Positions 14,801 to 21,217 of a DNA stretch of 21,217 bases are shown here, piece after piece. The stretch is from VRUE01 sp036271315 (GTDB lineage: Bacteria; Actinomycetota; Thermoleophilia; Solirubrobacterales; 70-9), in contig DATBAV010000002.1 in the NCBI GenBank assembly GCA_036271315.1, positions 1-21,217 on the forward strand, written 5' to 3'. Within the stretch, counting starts at the first letter, position 1. The number at the start of each line of letters is the position of its first letter. The notes beneath the pieces were generated by a model. That model had not been told where the DNA came from and searched no databases. It saw only the letters and a program-made list of their open reading frames with translations. The translations under genes were made by a program, and so were the position numbers.

Positions 14801-15137
14801 TGACGATCATCGGCGGCGTCGCCCGCACGCGTCGCGCCAGCATCCGCCCCTGCCGTTCGACCGCGCCCGCCGGGCCCCGCAGCAAGACGATCATCGGGTA
14901 GTCGTTGCCGAACTCGCGCAAGTCGATTTCGTGCGCCAGCTTGGAGGCGCTGCCGTTGACCAGCGGCGAGTGGATGACCAGTTCCTTTTCAAGTTCCTTG
15001 CCCTGCCCGGCGAGGACGAAGACGGCGAGGAACCAGGCCGCCACCACGAGGCGGGCGCGCCTCGTGGCCAGGCGGGCCACGCGCGCCGCCAGCGCGGCCG
15101 AGCGCGAGGCCGGGGGCCGATCGAGCGGAGTGCTCAT
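11820..15137 (-). CDS. MMPL/RND-family transporter with heptad-like periplasmic repeats
   Basis: 1105-aa proton-driven exporter of the MmpL/RND superfamily, whose relatives move lipids, glycolipids or hydrophobic compounds across the envelope. TM1 is about 30-45. A first helix bundle (about 190-345) contains GLALGVDYSL (251-260) and a further TM is at 373-392; the second bundle (about 915-1080) contains GLAIDYEVF (985-993). The two D-Y pairs are the proton-relay signature. The second extracytoplasmic loop carries two long Gly-rich heptad-like arrays (about 470-590 and 705-800, for example ALASGLEATSDGSGQLSEGL), resembling YhgE/Pip proteins. ATG 15137 is chosen because its ATGA overlaps the upstream gene's stop, giving translational coupling; a longer frame to 15542 is antisense-like shadow in the upstream gene. 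The substrate is unknown. Confidence 0.92.
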   Translation of the reverse strand: MSTPLDRPPASRSAALAARVARLATRRARLVVAAWFLAVFVLAGQGKELEKELVIHSPLVNGSASKLAHEIDLREFGNDYPMIVLLRGPAGAVERQGRMLARRVRATPPMIVTSPWDGGAVVEGLSPRPGVAALLVRTASSGDDSVSGLLPPLQRQVDRTIGGPVKPSIAGLPVVIDSLHESLTNSAKVGQLIALPVLLLVLMLVFRSALAALTPLLVGGSIVVATRGILSILLNFVELDLFVIGVSAMMGLALGVDYSLLVVSRFREERKHAELPEAMVATVTATARSILPAGGALLLAMFVAQLVLPGLLIRSVAIGVGIAAVLSVFSALCIVPALLTLFGRHLDRWALPPRRSGGVAPLRWSRRVIDRPGVVLALIFALVVLAAVAFNLHSGIATAGLLPSGDPARTQQEEIERALGPGWVSPTEVVIDGRGKPVTSPQRLKAIADFQRKVEADPGVASTAGLAPIERGARRLTDGFEDGLVKQEHGLDRLESGLVRLGKGAAGSTKGLAAAAAGSRALNAGVGAASDGAGALASGLEATSDGSGQLSEGLGQVDEGSGRLARGTAKASTGAGLLANGIAQAAEKTDEIQGSARIFKNAMLSGQERLEVLHAPLHDAEAQLAAALGALQRMTSGRSDPEYAAALAAVEEAGMKVTGRNPHTGEADDPNYRGLGEGIEGAEGQFEVGEYLASQMAKNGRKASKGFEKLADASAGLDHGLRRIATGSQRVSNGVAALNHGGEVLSPALRRLSSGAKRLDGGLELLDGGSGRLASGLSEGATKSRALPRALRRIGNALESGRKAGGGQSPLALLRQRSPGLFHSGYFVLAALDGSPPEQRSKIGALVSIDHGGTDARVLVIPKNETTTEAAKETTQRLEADAEGLARQTGARVLVGGVGPVAMDVNDEFRGQAGPMRLAMALISLLILIPLLRSLTIPLLATVINLLTVSASFGVLALLFNTSLLGGPGYVDVTVVPGAIMVIFGLAIDYEVFVFARIREEYLRTGSTRQAITLGLDRTAHVVTGAAVIMITVFLSFSVSGLMSLRNFGVAQAIAVFIDAFIVRLIVVPAVMLWLGDRCWWMPRWLDRLLPGESPTPARAEGDAA

Positions 15138-17719
15138 CCTCGGGGGGAGGCGCAGGGGGCCTTGATCGCGATCCCGACCCGAAGCGCTCGCCGCGCGCCG
15201 TTCTGGCCGGCCATGGCCACGTCGGCCCCCAGGGATCGCGGCTTGCCGCCGGAGCACGGGCGCACTCCGAGCGAGATAGCGCCCTGACTGCCCTGCCGCA
15301 ATCTCATCGTGAATGACGAGAGCGGCATGTCCGGCAAGCCCGCCAGATCGAGGACGAGCCTGCCGTCCTCGACCGTCGAGCGCCCCTTCATGTTCACCTG
15401 GACGCCTTCTCCGCTGAAGTGGGTCCATATATCCGGCAGGCCGTCGCCCTGCGGCTGCGCCACGTAGATCGCGCCACTCAGCGGTTTCTTCAGCAGCGAG
15501 GTACGGGCTGTGGCGCTGCCGATCCTGGAGCCACCAGGGCACTCGCCCCTGACCGCGTCGTGATGCGAGCAGATTTCCTGCACTCCGCCGGTCGCGAATT
15601 CAAGCGCCGCCGGCAGGGCCAACCGCATCGCCCGCAGGTTCGCGTCGTGGGGGCGCTGGCGAAGCGCCACCCGCATCCCCGGCCTGCCGCCTTTGTGCAG
15701 CTCATGTCGGCCGACGAGCGCCAGCTTGATCAGCGGACGAAACCCGAGCCGGCCGCAACCGCGCACCTCGAAGGGGCTGCTGAGGTCCGCCGTGGCGCCC
15801 CCGGACGCGACGAGATGGGCCTCGGTGCTGTTCGCCGCGCACGAGGTCGGATTGCGTATGAACCCCGCCCGGTCCATGTTCAGCTGGAAGGACTGGAAGC
15901 GAACCGGAACGCCTTCCACCGATTCCGGCATCTGATCCATCGACATGGTGAGCCGACCCGTGCGCGGGTTCACCTCACCGGCTCCGCGCATGGTGAGCGA
16001 GCCCAGATCGAAGGAGCCGAGCCTGGCCTGGATCTGAACCGCCATCCCGAAGGGCGCCCGCCCATAGGGACCGGTGAAATAGAGGCCGCCGCGAAGCGGC
16101 GCGGTGCTGGGGGCAGACCCGGCCTCGACGACGACGCTGCCAATCCGGCTTGCCTGCGGGCAGGTCGCCGCGGTTATGTCGGACCCCGAGCAGACTTGGA
16201 CCGCACTGATGGCGGCGCTCAACCCAGCGGGCAGCGTTACCGAGAACCGGCTCGGCATCTGTTCGCCCGGACGGCGCCGCACGATCGAGGAGAAGGTCGC
16301 CAGCTGCCCCGCCCTGGAATTGGAGGAGGTCGTCAGCAACTGAGGAGAGAAAGGCGACGCCGAGCAGGGCGATCCACCGGGGCCGGAGGTGATGCCGGCG
16401 CTCCCAGAGGCTTCGACCGGAGGCCCGCCCCCGTAGGAGACGAAACGAGCCGAGGCGCTGACGACTCCACACGTCAGGGGGGTCGCAAGCAGCGCATCGG
16501 GGCCGCCGTCGAAGTTCATCACCATGCGACTGAGCGAGAGCGGCGGCAACCCTTCGAGCACGGTCGAGAGGCGGCCGGTGGTCGGCGAGACCTGCAGCAC
16601 GCCGACGGACTTGATCGTGGTTCCGACGGCGCTGACAACCACGAAGACGCGGAATCGCTGACCCGGCTTTTCTTCGCCGAGATAGATCGTGCCGGTTAGC
16701 ACGCCTTCGACCGCGGGCGTAGAGAGATCCACCGATCCGACCTTCGAGGACTGGGGGCAATGGGCTTCGGCGCCGTTGCCGAGGCCCAGCTGCGCATCGC
16801 TGCAGGCGGTCAGCGCCGCAGCGCCACCGGGTGAAAGCGCGATGCCGCTGGGCATCTCGACCGCGACGCCCTTGATCTGAGCCTGCGCGGGCTCGTCGGC
16901 ATCGCCTTCTTCGGGCATGCTCATCACCGTCTGCATTCCGGTCGGCGCATCGACCGCGGGATTGCTCAAGTGGATGGCCAGCGCCGGTTCGAAACGGAGG
17001 CCTTCGCACCCGCTCAGCGGTTCGGTTTCCGACGACGCGCTCAGCCAGGGCGACCCTTCCTCCCAAGACCTCGCTTCGAAGGTGAACGACAGAGGCCCAC
17101 AGGAAGTCGGCGCGTTCAGCAGCGCCCGCCGCGGTCCGCCGGCTTCTCCCTGGTGGTCGGCCGGCACCCCCCACAGTTCCAGGTGGCCTTCGGTGATTTT
17201 TTCTTGCGGCAGGTCGCTGGCCCTGACCGTGATGCCGAAGTCGCTCGAGCGCAATTCGGTGGCCACCGGAAGGTCGAACGCGGGCTTGGTCCCGATCGTG
17301 ATCGGTTGGCCCGCCGGGGGTTCCAGCTCGAACAGCGGTAGCTCCGTTTTCGCACCGTTGGCGAGCCCGAATTCAAACGTGCCGATACGGCTCTGCGCGG
17401 GGCATTCTTCTTCGGCTTCGACCACTTGGCGCCCGCATTGCGGCACCGCCTTGGCGTTCATGCCGAATCCCGGCGGAAGCCCGAAAACCAGGTCACGGGG
17501 GGCGGTTTCTTCTACCTCGAGGGCAAAGTCGATCCGCAGGTCGGGGTGCGCGCCAGAGAGGTACTCGGGGTTGCCTTCTGGATCGAGCAGACTCGCACTG
17601 AAGCCTTCGGGGGCAATTTCGAATTCGGCGGCACGAGCAGCGGGAAGCGGCCCCGCGACGGAGATCAATCCCAAGATGACCAGCAGCAGCCCCGATGCCC
17701 TGCGTACGTGAAAAGCCAA
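15134..17719 (-). CDS. Secreted protein with four ~200-aa cysteine repeats, coupled to MMPL transporter
   Basis: 861-aa exported protein. A signal peptide spans 1-30 (cleavage near ARA). The rest is four divergent repeats marked by CPxxS[RK][IV]G at 106-113, 321-328, 520-527 and 727-734, about 200-215 aa apart. Each has a partner Cys 10-15 residues before (95, 306, 510, 717), suggesting disulfides. Later in each unit come weaker shared motifs: PLxGxxY, GRL, LPxxP and a Pro-Cys region (C207, C417, C627, C822). No transmembrane anchor or sorting signal is seen at the C-terminus. The TTG start at 17719 has GGGG at 17728-17725. The stop overlaps the MMPL ATG by 4 nt. I recognise no characterised family. 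A substrate-binding, receptor or periplasmic adaptor role for the transporter is inferred only from coupling. Confidence 0.82.
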   Translation of the reverse strand: MAFHVRRASGLLLVILGLISVAGPLPAARAAEFEIAPEGFSASLLDPEGNPEYLSGAHPDLRIDFALEVEETAPRDLVFGLPPGFGMNAKAVPQCGRQVVEAEEECPAQSRIGTFEFGLANGAKTELPLFELEPPAGQPITIGTKPAFDLPVATELRSSDFGITVRASDLPQEKITEGHLELWGVPADHQGEAGGPRRALLNAPTSCGPLSFTFEARSWEEGSPWLSASSETEPLSGCEGLRFEPALAIHLSNPAVDAPTGMQTVMSMPEEGDADEPAQAQIKGVAVEMPSGIALSPGGAAALTACSDAQLGLGNGAEAHCPQSSKVGSVDLSTPAVEGVLTGTIYLGEEKPGQRFRVFVVVSAVGTTIKSVGVLQVSPTTGRLSTVLEGLPPLSLSRMVMNFDGGPDALLATPLTCGVVSASARFVSYGGGPPVEASGSAGITSGPGGSPCSASPFSPQLLTTSSNSRAGQLATFSSIVRRRPGEQMPSRFSVTLPAGLSAAISAVQVCSGSDITAATCPQASRIGSVVVEAGSAPSTAPLRGGLYFTGPYGRAPFGMAVQIQARLGSFDLGSLTMRGAGEVNPRTGRLTMSMDQMPESVEGVPVRFQSFQLNMDRAGFIRNPTSCAANSTEAHLVASGGATADLSSPFEVRGCGRLGFRPLIKLALVGRHELHKGGRPGMRVALRQRPHDANLRAMRLALPAALEFATGGVQEICSHHDAVRGECPGGSRIGSATARTSLLKKPLSGAIYVAQPQGDGLPDIWTHFSGEGVQVNMKGRSTVEDGRLVLDLAGLPDMPLSSFTMRLRQGSQGAISLGVRPCSGGKPRSLGADVAMAGQNGARRALRVGIAIKAPCASPRG

Positions 17720-17842
17720 ACCTTCCCCTGCGCCACTCGACGACGGCCTAACTTCAACTCGTGCTCCGGGACCAGTCGCTCAGCTTACGGAGGCGCCTGC
17801 CAGGCAACCAGGGTTTTTGCCAAATGTGTGAATAAGTCGGGG

Positions 17843-18523
17843 CTAGAGAGGGAAGCCGTGCTCGACGTCAGCGAGCGACCAGTCGGCCCCCGCTTCGTGC
17901 AGCTGCTCGACGCTGTAGCTGCCGGTGGCGACGCCGACCACTCCGATGCCGGCACCTTGGCCGGCGACGACGTCGCGCGGGGTGTCGCCGATGGCAATGC
18001 AGGCGCCGTCGACGAGGGTGCCGCCGGAGACGAGGCCGCCGCGCGAGAGGGCAGCCCTGGTGACCTCGGTGCGGTCGGCCGAGTCCGAGCCGTAGCCACC
18101 GAAGCTGAAGAAGCGATTGAGGTGGGCGTGGGCGAGCTTGATGTGGGCGGCGGCCTCGATGTTGCCGGTGACCAGGCCGAGCAGGACGCCGTCCTCGATC
18201 AGGCGCGGCAGCAGTTGCTCGATTCCGGGCATCACCCGGTAGCCGGCCGACTCGGCGACAGCGTCGGGGAGATGCTTGAGATAGCAGCCGATCGCTTTCG
18301 AACGCTCTTCTTGCGTTCCCTCGCGGCCGACCACCTCGCGAAAGACGATCGCGGCGATCTCGGGGTCGGTCATGCCGGCGTCGGTGTGTTCGGCGACGTT
18401 GGCCTCGACCCCGTACAGCTCCTCGAAGGCCCGCTGCCAGGCAACCCCGCCGGCGCCGCCCGTCACCAGGATCGTGCCGTCGATGTCGAAAAGGACGGCG
18501 CGTACCGCCCTGGGCTCACTCAC
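17843..18523 (-). CDS. HAD-superfamily phosphatase (phosphoglycolate phosphatase-like)
   Basis: 226-aa HAD hydrolase with cap domain. Motif I is FDIDGT (D13 nucleophile, D15 acid/base), motif II LVTGN (T119), motif III lysine K129 (AAHIKLAH) and motif IV GDTPRD (D180, D184). The helical cap lies between about 20 and 95. This matches the phosphoglycolate phosphatase or beta-phosphoglucomutase-like subgroup; the substrate is not determined. The GTG start at 18523 overlaps the cydB stop by 8 nt, making it the third gene of the cyd operon and probably translationally coupled. A phosphatase in this place is unusual and has no obvious link to cytochrome bd assembly. Confidence 0.9.
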   Translation of the reverse strand: MSEPRAVRAVLFDIDGTILVTGGAGGVAWQRAFEELYGVEANVAEHTDAGMTDPEIAAIVFREVVGREGTQEERSKAIGCYLKHLPDAVAESAGYRVMPGIEQLLPRLIEDGVLLGLVTGNIEAAAHIKLAHAHLNRFFSFGGYGSDSADRTEVTRAALSRGGLVSGGTLVDGACIAIGDTPRDVVAGQGAGIGVVGVATGSYSVEQLHEAGADWSLADVEHGFPL

Positions 18524-19535
18524 CGAGCAGTTCCTTCTGCGAGAGCCAGTAGAGCAGGCCGAGAGCGGGCAGGACGAGGATCGCGGCGACGATGAAGACG
18601 ATGATCACCGCGGCCAGGGTGTCGGGTGGCGCCGCCGCCTGGGTGATCTTCAGCGAGGTCGGCAAAAGGTAGGGGAACTGGGCGACGCCCCAGCCCCAGA
18701 TCACCGCGATCACGGCGCCGCCGGCGAGCGGGCGCAGGTACCAAGGCGGTTTCGACTCCGAACGGAAAATGACCGAGCTAAGAGCAAAGAGCACGCCGCC
18801 ACCGCAGAAAAGCGAGAGGCCCACCAGCAGCGCACCCTGGTCGGTGAGGCGGTCGAAGATGTAGCGCGCTTCGGCGTGCAGCTCGATCAAGCCGATAGCG
18901 GCCGCGATGCCGGCGACTGTGGCGGCATCAAGCGCGCGGCGGGCAAAGTAGCGGGCGAGCTCATCGTCCCCAGAGCGGCGGGCATCGCCGATCAGGAAGA
19001 CGGCGGAGAGGTAGGCGCCGCTGGCGACGAACATCGCCCCGGTCAGCAGCGGCAGCGGCTCGAGCCAGCTCGAGAAGGGCGCGCCGTTGCCTTCGGCCGG
19101 GACGTTGCCGGAGGCGACCGCGCCGACGACCGCGCCCATGAAGAACGGGGTGAGGAGCGAGGAGATCGCGAAGGTGGCACCGGCGGCGCGGCGCCCGGCG
19201 AGGCCGACGATCGACTTGCGGAAGGCGAAGCCCGAGCCGCGCAGGACGATGCCGACCGCGGCCAGCGCGATCGGCACATACAGCGTTGTCATCACGGCGC
19301 TGAAGGCGGGCGGGAAAGCGGTCCAGAGGACGACGAGGATGAAGATCAACCAGACGTGGTTGGCCTCCCAGACCGGGGTCAGCGAGCGCTGGATCAGCGC
19401 TCGCGGCCGCTCGCCGCGCTCGGCCCCGCCGGCGAGGAGGTCCCAGAAGCCGGCGCCGAAGTCGGCGCCGCCGAAGAGCGCGTAGAAGGTCGCGCCGATC
19501 CAGAGGATCCCGGCGCAAACGTCGGCGCGGGTCAC
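18516..19535 (-). CDS. cydB: Cytochrome bd quinol oxidase subunit II
   Basis: 339-aa polytopic subunit of the cytochrome bd terminal oxidase. It opens ILWIGATFYALFGGADFGAG, the typical CydB start with the GADFG motif, followed by LTPVWEANHVWLIF, also conserved in the family. About eight or nine hydrophobic segments are visible. With CydA it forms the quinol:O2 oxidoreductase that works at low oxygen tension and resists cyanide, NO and peroxide stress. GTG 19535 is chosen because GTGA overlaps the cydA stop by 4 nt. The downstream HAD gene overlaps its 3' end. No cydCD (heme or thiol exporter) is present in the window. Confidence 0.96.
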   Translation of the reverse strand: MTRADVCAGILWIGATFYALFGGADFGAGFWDLLAGGAERGERPRALIQRSLTPVWEANHVWLIFILVVLWTAFPPAFSAVMTTLYVPIALAAVGIVLRGSGFAFRKSIVGLAGRRAAGATFAISSLLTPFFMGAVVGAVASGNVPAEGNGAPFSSWLEPLPLLTGAMFVASGAYLSAVFLIGDARRSGDDELARYFARRALDAATVAGIAAAIGLIELHAEARYIFDRLTDQGALLVGLSLFCGGGVLFALSSVIFRSESKPPWYLRPLAGGAVIAVIWGWGVAQFPYLLPTSLKITQAAAPPDTLAAVIIVFIVAAILVLPALGLLYWLSQKELLGE

Positions 19536-20929
19536 GCCCCGGCCTCTCGGCTCGCCGCCGGCGGCGCGTAGGGCGTGTCGACCTCGAGCTCGGCCCCGCC
19601 CTCGCGCCAGCGCCGCGACATCGAGCGCAGCACCCCGATCGCGATCGTCCCAATCGCCGCGTAGAGCAGCAAGACGAGACCGAAGCTGAACCAGATCCCC
19701 TTGGCGTCGGTGACCGCTTCGGAGGTGCGCATGTAGCCCTGCACGATCCAGGGCTGGCGACCGACCTCGGTGACGATCCAGCCCATCCAGAGGGCAAGGA
19801 TCGCGCCCGCCCCGGAGATCGCCACGACGCGCAGGAACCAGGGCGTGCTGGGGATGTCGCGCCGGCGCCACCAGGCAAAGGCGAGCCAAGCGCCGAGCAG
19901 GAGCAGGGCGGTGCCGATGCCGACCATGCCGTCGAAGGCGAGGTGCAGCATGGTGTTGGCGGGCGGGCGTTCGTCGACCGGGATGTTCTGCAGACCGACG
20001 ACCTTGGTGTCGGCGTGGAAGCCAACCAGGAAGGAGTCGAGGTCGGGGATCGGGATCGCCCCCTTGACCCCGCTGCTGGTGCAGACGCCGCCGACGTACT
20101 CGGTCTGGTGGGTGCCGGTCTTTTGGATGCACTCCATGCCGGCGAACTTGGCCGGCTGGTTGCCGGCGACTTCGCGCGCCGCGGTGTCGCCGACGAAGAG
20201 CTGAACCGGTGTCGCGATGCAGGCGATCGTCAGTGGGATCAGCAGGCCGAGCCGGTGCAGGCGGTCGCGCCGCCCCTTCAGCATCCCGACGGCGTAGATC
20301 GAGGCGACGAGGAAGCCGACCACCATGTAGGCGGCGAGGATCATGTGCGGGACCTCGTAGGGCGTCGCCGGGTTGAAGATCACCTTCAGCGGTTCGACTT
20401 CCGTGACCTTGCCGGCGGCATTGAGGGTGAAGCCCTGCGGCTGGTTCATCCAGGAGTTGGCGGCCACGACCGAGAAGGCGCCACCGAGGCCGGTGACGAA
20501 CATCGGCACACCGGACCAGAAGTGCGCCCAGCCCGAGAGCCGCTTCCAGCCGTAGATGTAGACGGCGAGGAAGATCGCCTCGAGGAAGAAGAAAATCCCC
20601 TCGATCGCGAAGGCGATTCCGAAGGCGGCGCCGAAGCGGTCCATGAAGTGGGGCCAGAGGAGGCCGAACTCGAAGGTGAGGACGGTGCCGGTGACGGCGC
20701 CGACGGCGAAGGTCACCGCCATCGCTTTCGACCAGCGCCGCGCCAGCTCCATCGCCGCGTCGTCGCCCTTCTTCAACCCGATGTAGTTGGCGACGAGGAT
20801 CGTCGCCGGCAGCGCCACCCCGAGGCAGGAGAGGACGATGTGGAAGCCCAGCGTGAAGGCCATCTGCTCGCGAGCAGCGAGCAGATTTGAGGCCGACGCC
20901 GCCAGAGGCAGCGAGTCGAGCGCGGGCAT
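19532..20929 (-). CDS. cydA: Cytochrome bd quinol oxidase subunit I
   Basis: 465-aa heme-bearing subunit. Probable ligands are H30 (TLGFHIVLSC), equivalent to E. coli H19 for heme b595; H195 (YEVPHMILA) and M335 (FDGMVGIG) for heme b558. The acidic pair E110 and E117 lies in FAIEGIFFFLEAIF. GRQPW (390-394) is the family signature. The quinol-binding loop begins QPAKFAGME (258-266) and is short, as in the cyanide-insensitive type, but contains two cysteines, C267 and C283, before IPIPDLDSF. The ATG has no Shine-Dalgarno and may be leaderless. It is the first gene of cydA-cydB-HAD. Upstream lies a large compound hairpin. No Rex-type operator (TTGTGA-N6-TCACAA) is recognised. Confidence 0.96.
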   Translation of the reverse strand: MPALDSLPLAASASNLLAAREQMAFTLGFHIVLSCLGVALPATILVANYIGLKKGDDAAMELARRWSKAMAVTFAVGAVTGTVLTFEFGLLWPHFMDRFGAAFGIAFAIEGIFFFLEAIFLAVYIYGWKRLSGWAHFWSGVPMFVTGLGGAFSVVAANSWMNQPQGFTLNAAGKVTEVEPLKVIFNPATPYEVPHMILAAYMVVGFLVASIYAVGMLKGRRDRLHRLGLLIPLTIACIATPVQLFVGDTAAREVAGNQPAKFAGMECIQKTGTHQTEYVGGVCTSSGVKGAIPIPDLDSFLVGFHADTKVVGLQNIPVDERPPANTMLHLAFDGMVGIGTALLLLGAWLAFAWWRRRDIPSTPWFLRVVAISGAGAILALWMGWIVTEVGRQPWIVQGYMRTSEAVTDAKGIWFSFGLVLLLYAAIGTIAIGVLRSMSRRWREGGAELEVDTPYAPPAASREAGA

Positions 20930-20991
20930 GGCCGCAGGCTAACGCCGGGCGCGGCCGACGTCAGTGAATCGGCTCACGCTCGACGGCGGGT

Positions 20992-21109
20992 GGAGGGGCT
21001 GGGTATCCCCTTCTCTTCCTGGGATTTTCGCCCTGGACCCACCGCCTCTCGCGGAGTGGTCGAGCGAAAATCAAGGACGCCGGTCGTTCAGGGGATACCC
21101 AACCCCTCC
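20992..21109. repeat. Compound nested inverted repeat, about 118 nt
   Basis: Outer arms 20992-21010 and 21091-21109 pair at 18 of 19 positions (GGAGGGG-C-TGGGTATCCCC against its inverse). Inside them, GATTTTCGC (21023-21031) pairs perfectly with GCGAAAATC (21064-21072). A third, imperfect stem joins 21036-21045 with 21051-21061. The stems are in register and would form one long rod with internal loops. It could be a structured RNA, a large terminator or a small non-autonomous mobile element. No target-site duplication is evident. Confidence 0.8.
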
Positions 21110-21216
21110 CCAAGAGCGACCAGCTGCTTCAAAAAGAACAGCTCCCAACCGCAGGGCAGCTCAAGCGAACGAGCCCTTGAAACGCGCCTCTTGGCGGGGT
21201 GGCTGTCTGCGGGCTT
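21088..21216 (-). CDS. Possible C-terminal fragment of a leftward gene at the right edge
   Basis: A minus-strand frame is open from the window edge to a TGA at 21090-21088, 42 codons. It ends with a protein-like, hydrophobic/charged stretch (LELPCGWELFFLKQLVALGE then GLGIP). About three quarters of third positions are G or C, lower than in neighbouring genes. If real, the right arm of the compound hairpin would encode its last residues. I do not recognise the family, and other frames in this stretch are also open, so support is weak. Confidence 0.25.
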   Translation of the reverse strand, partial: KPADSHPAKRRVSRARSLELPCGWELFFLKQLVALGEGLGIP

Positions 21217-21217
21217 G

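Larger units (their letters stand above)
20930..21217. other. Region upstream of cydA, largely non-coding
   Basis: No complete gene is recognised in these 288 bases. The region holds the compound hairpin at 20992-21109, a possible gene tail on the minus strand from the right edge, and smaller dyads: AGCTG (21122-21126) against CAGCT (21139-21143), and GCTC/GAGC near 21157-21175. The cydA promoter should be between about 20930 and 20990; no strong -10 or -35 is seen. Confidence 0.5.

Noticed and set aside
15138..15542. N-terminal extension of the MMPL frame up to 15542
   Set aside because: It lies in another frame of the secreted protein gene and is Arg-rich without membrane or signal features; the ATGA junction at 15134-15137 gives a natural start.
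19536..20132. Extended cydB frame running into cydA
   Set aside because: The extra residues are a frameshift shadow of cydA; the GTG at 19535 matches the normal CydB N-terminus.
20964..21217. Plus-strand open frame from GTG 20964 to the right edge
   Set aside because: About 84 open codons are common by chance at this GC content; the translation is Pro/Arg/Ser-rich and crosses the whole compound hairpin.
20992..21217. Known structural RNA (5S rRNA, tmRNA, RNase P RNA, SRP RNA) at the right end
   Set aside because: None of the conserved core sequences of these RNAs could be found on either strand. A 6S-like outline remains only a shape resemblance.
1..21217. CRISPR array, prophage or autonomous transposon
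   Set aside because: No regularly spaced direct repeats, no integrase or transposase reading frame and no phage structural genes are visible.

Overview
The window looks like chromosomal DNA from a high-GC, soil-type actinobacterium. The best guess is the class Thermoleophilia (order Solirubrobacterales). This rests on the G+C-rich codon usage, frequent GTG/TTG starts and start codons without a Shine-Dalgarno sequence, the left-edge N-terminus MFSTLRTRFGIPGVISVIA, and a large secreted cysteine-repeat protein, both of a kind I associate with that lineage. The placement is inference; no rRNA is present to confirm it. I see no prophage, transposase or CRISPR array.

Layout, left to right. (1) 1-57: start of a leftward gene with a good sigma70-type promoter and a long structured leader. 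(2) 351-2600: a BcsA-like processive glycosyltransferase with a C-terminal c-di-GMP-binding PilZ domain, bracketed by two tRNA-Ser genes pointing outward (CGA on the left, GGA on the right). (3) 2601-3825: a VapBC-type toxin-antitoxin pair whose toxin stop codon abuts the 3' end of the second tRNA-Ser, then tadA, the tRNA wobble deaminase. (4) 3899-6714: a secreted subtilase, a universal stress protein, a possible 50-aa membrane protein and a metallo-beta-lactamase-fold hydrolase. (5) 6760-9129: a 789-aa polytopic membrane protein (GT-C-like), whose coding sequence carries a perfect 19-bp inverted repeat. (6) 9157-11376: a divergent pair of membrane-lipid enzymes, an acyl desaturase and a cyclopropane fatty acid synthase. 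(7) 11486-17719: a small winged-helix regulator facing a two-gene unit, in which a secreted protein with four ~200-aa cysteine repeats is translationally coupled (ATGA overlap) to a 1105-aa MMPL/RND transporter with long Gly-rich heptad-like repeats. (8) 17843-20929: an overlapping cydA-cydB-HAD phosphatase operon for cytochrome bd oxidase. (9) 20930-21217: a compound inverted repeat of about 118 nt upstream of cydA, and possibly the tail of another leftward gene.

The common theme is the cell envelope: polysaccharide synthesis, lipid desaturation and cyclopropanation, lipid or wall-component export, secreted proteins and membrane respiration. The best candidate for an undescribed system is the coupled secreted-repeat-protein/MMPL pair. 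The best candidates for undescribed sequence elements are the palindrome inside the GT-C-like gene, the compound hairpin upstream of cydA, and a 26-bp repeat found at two convergent gene junctions.
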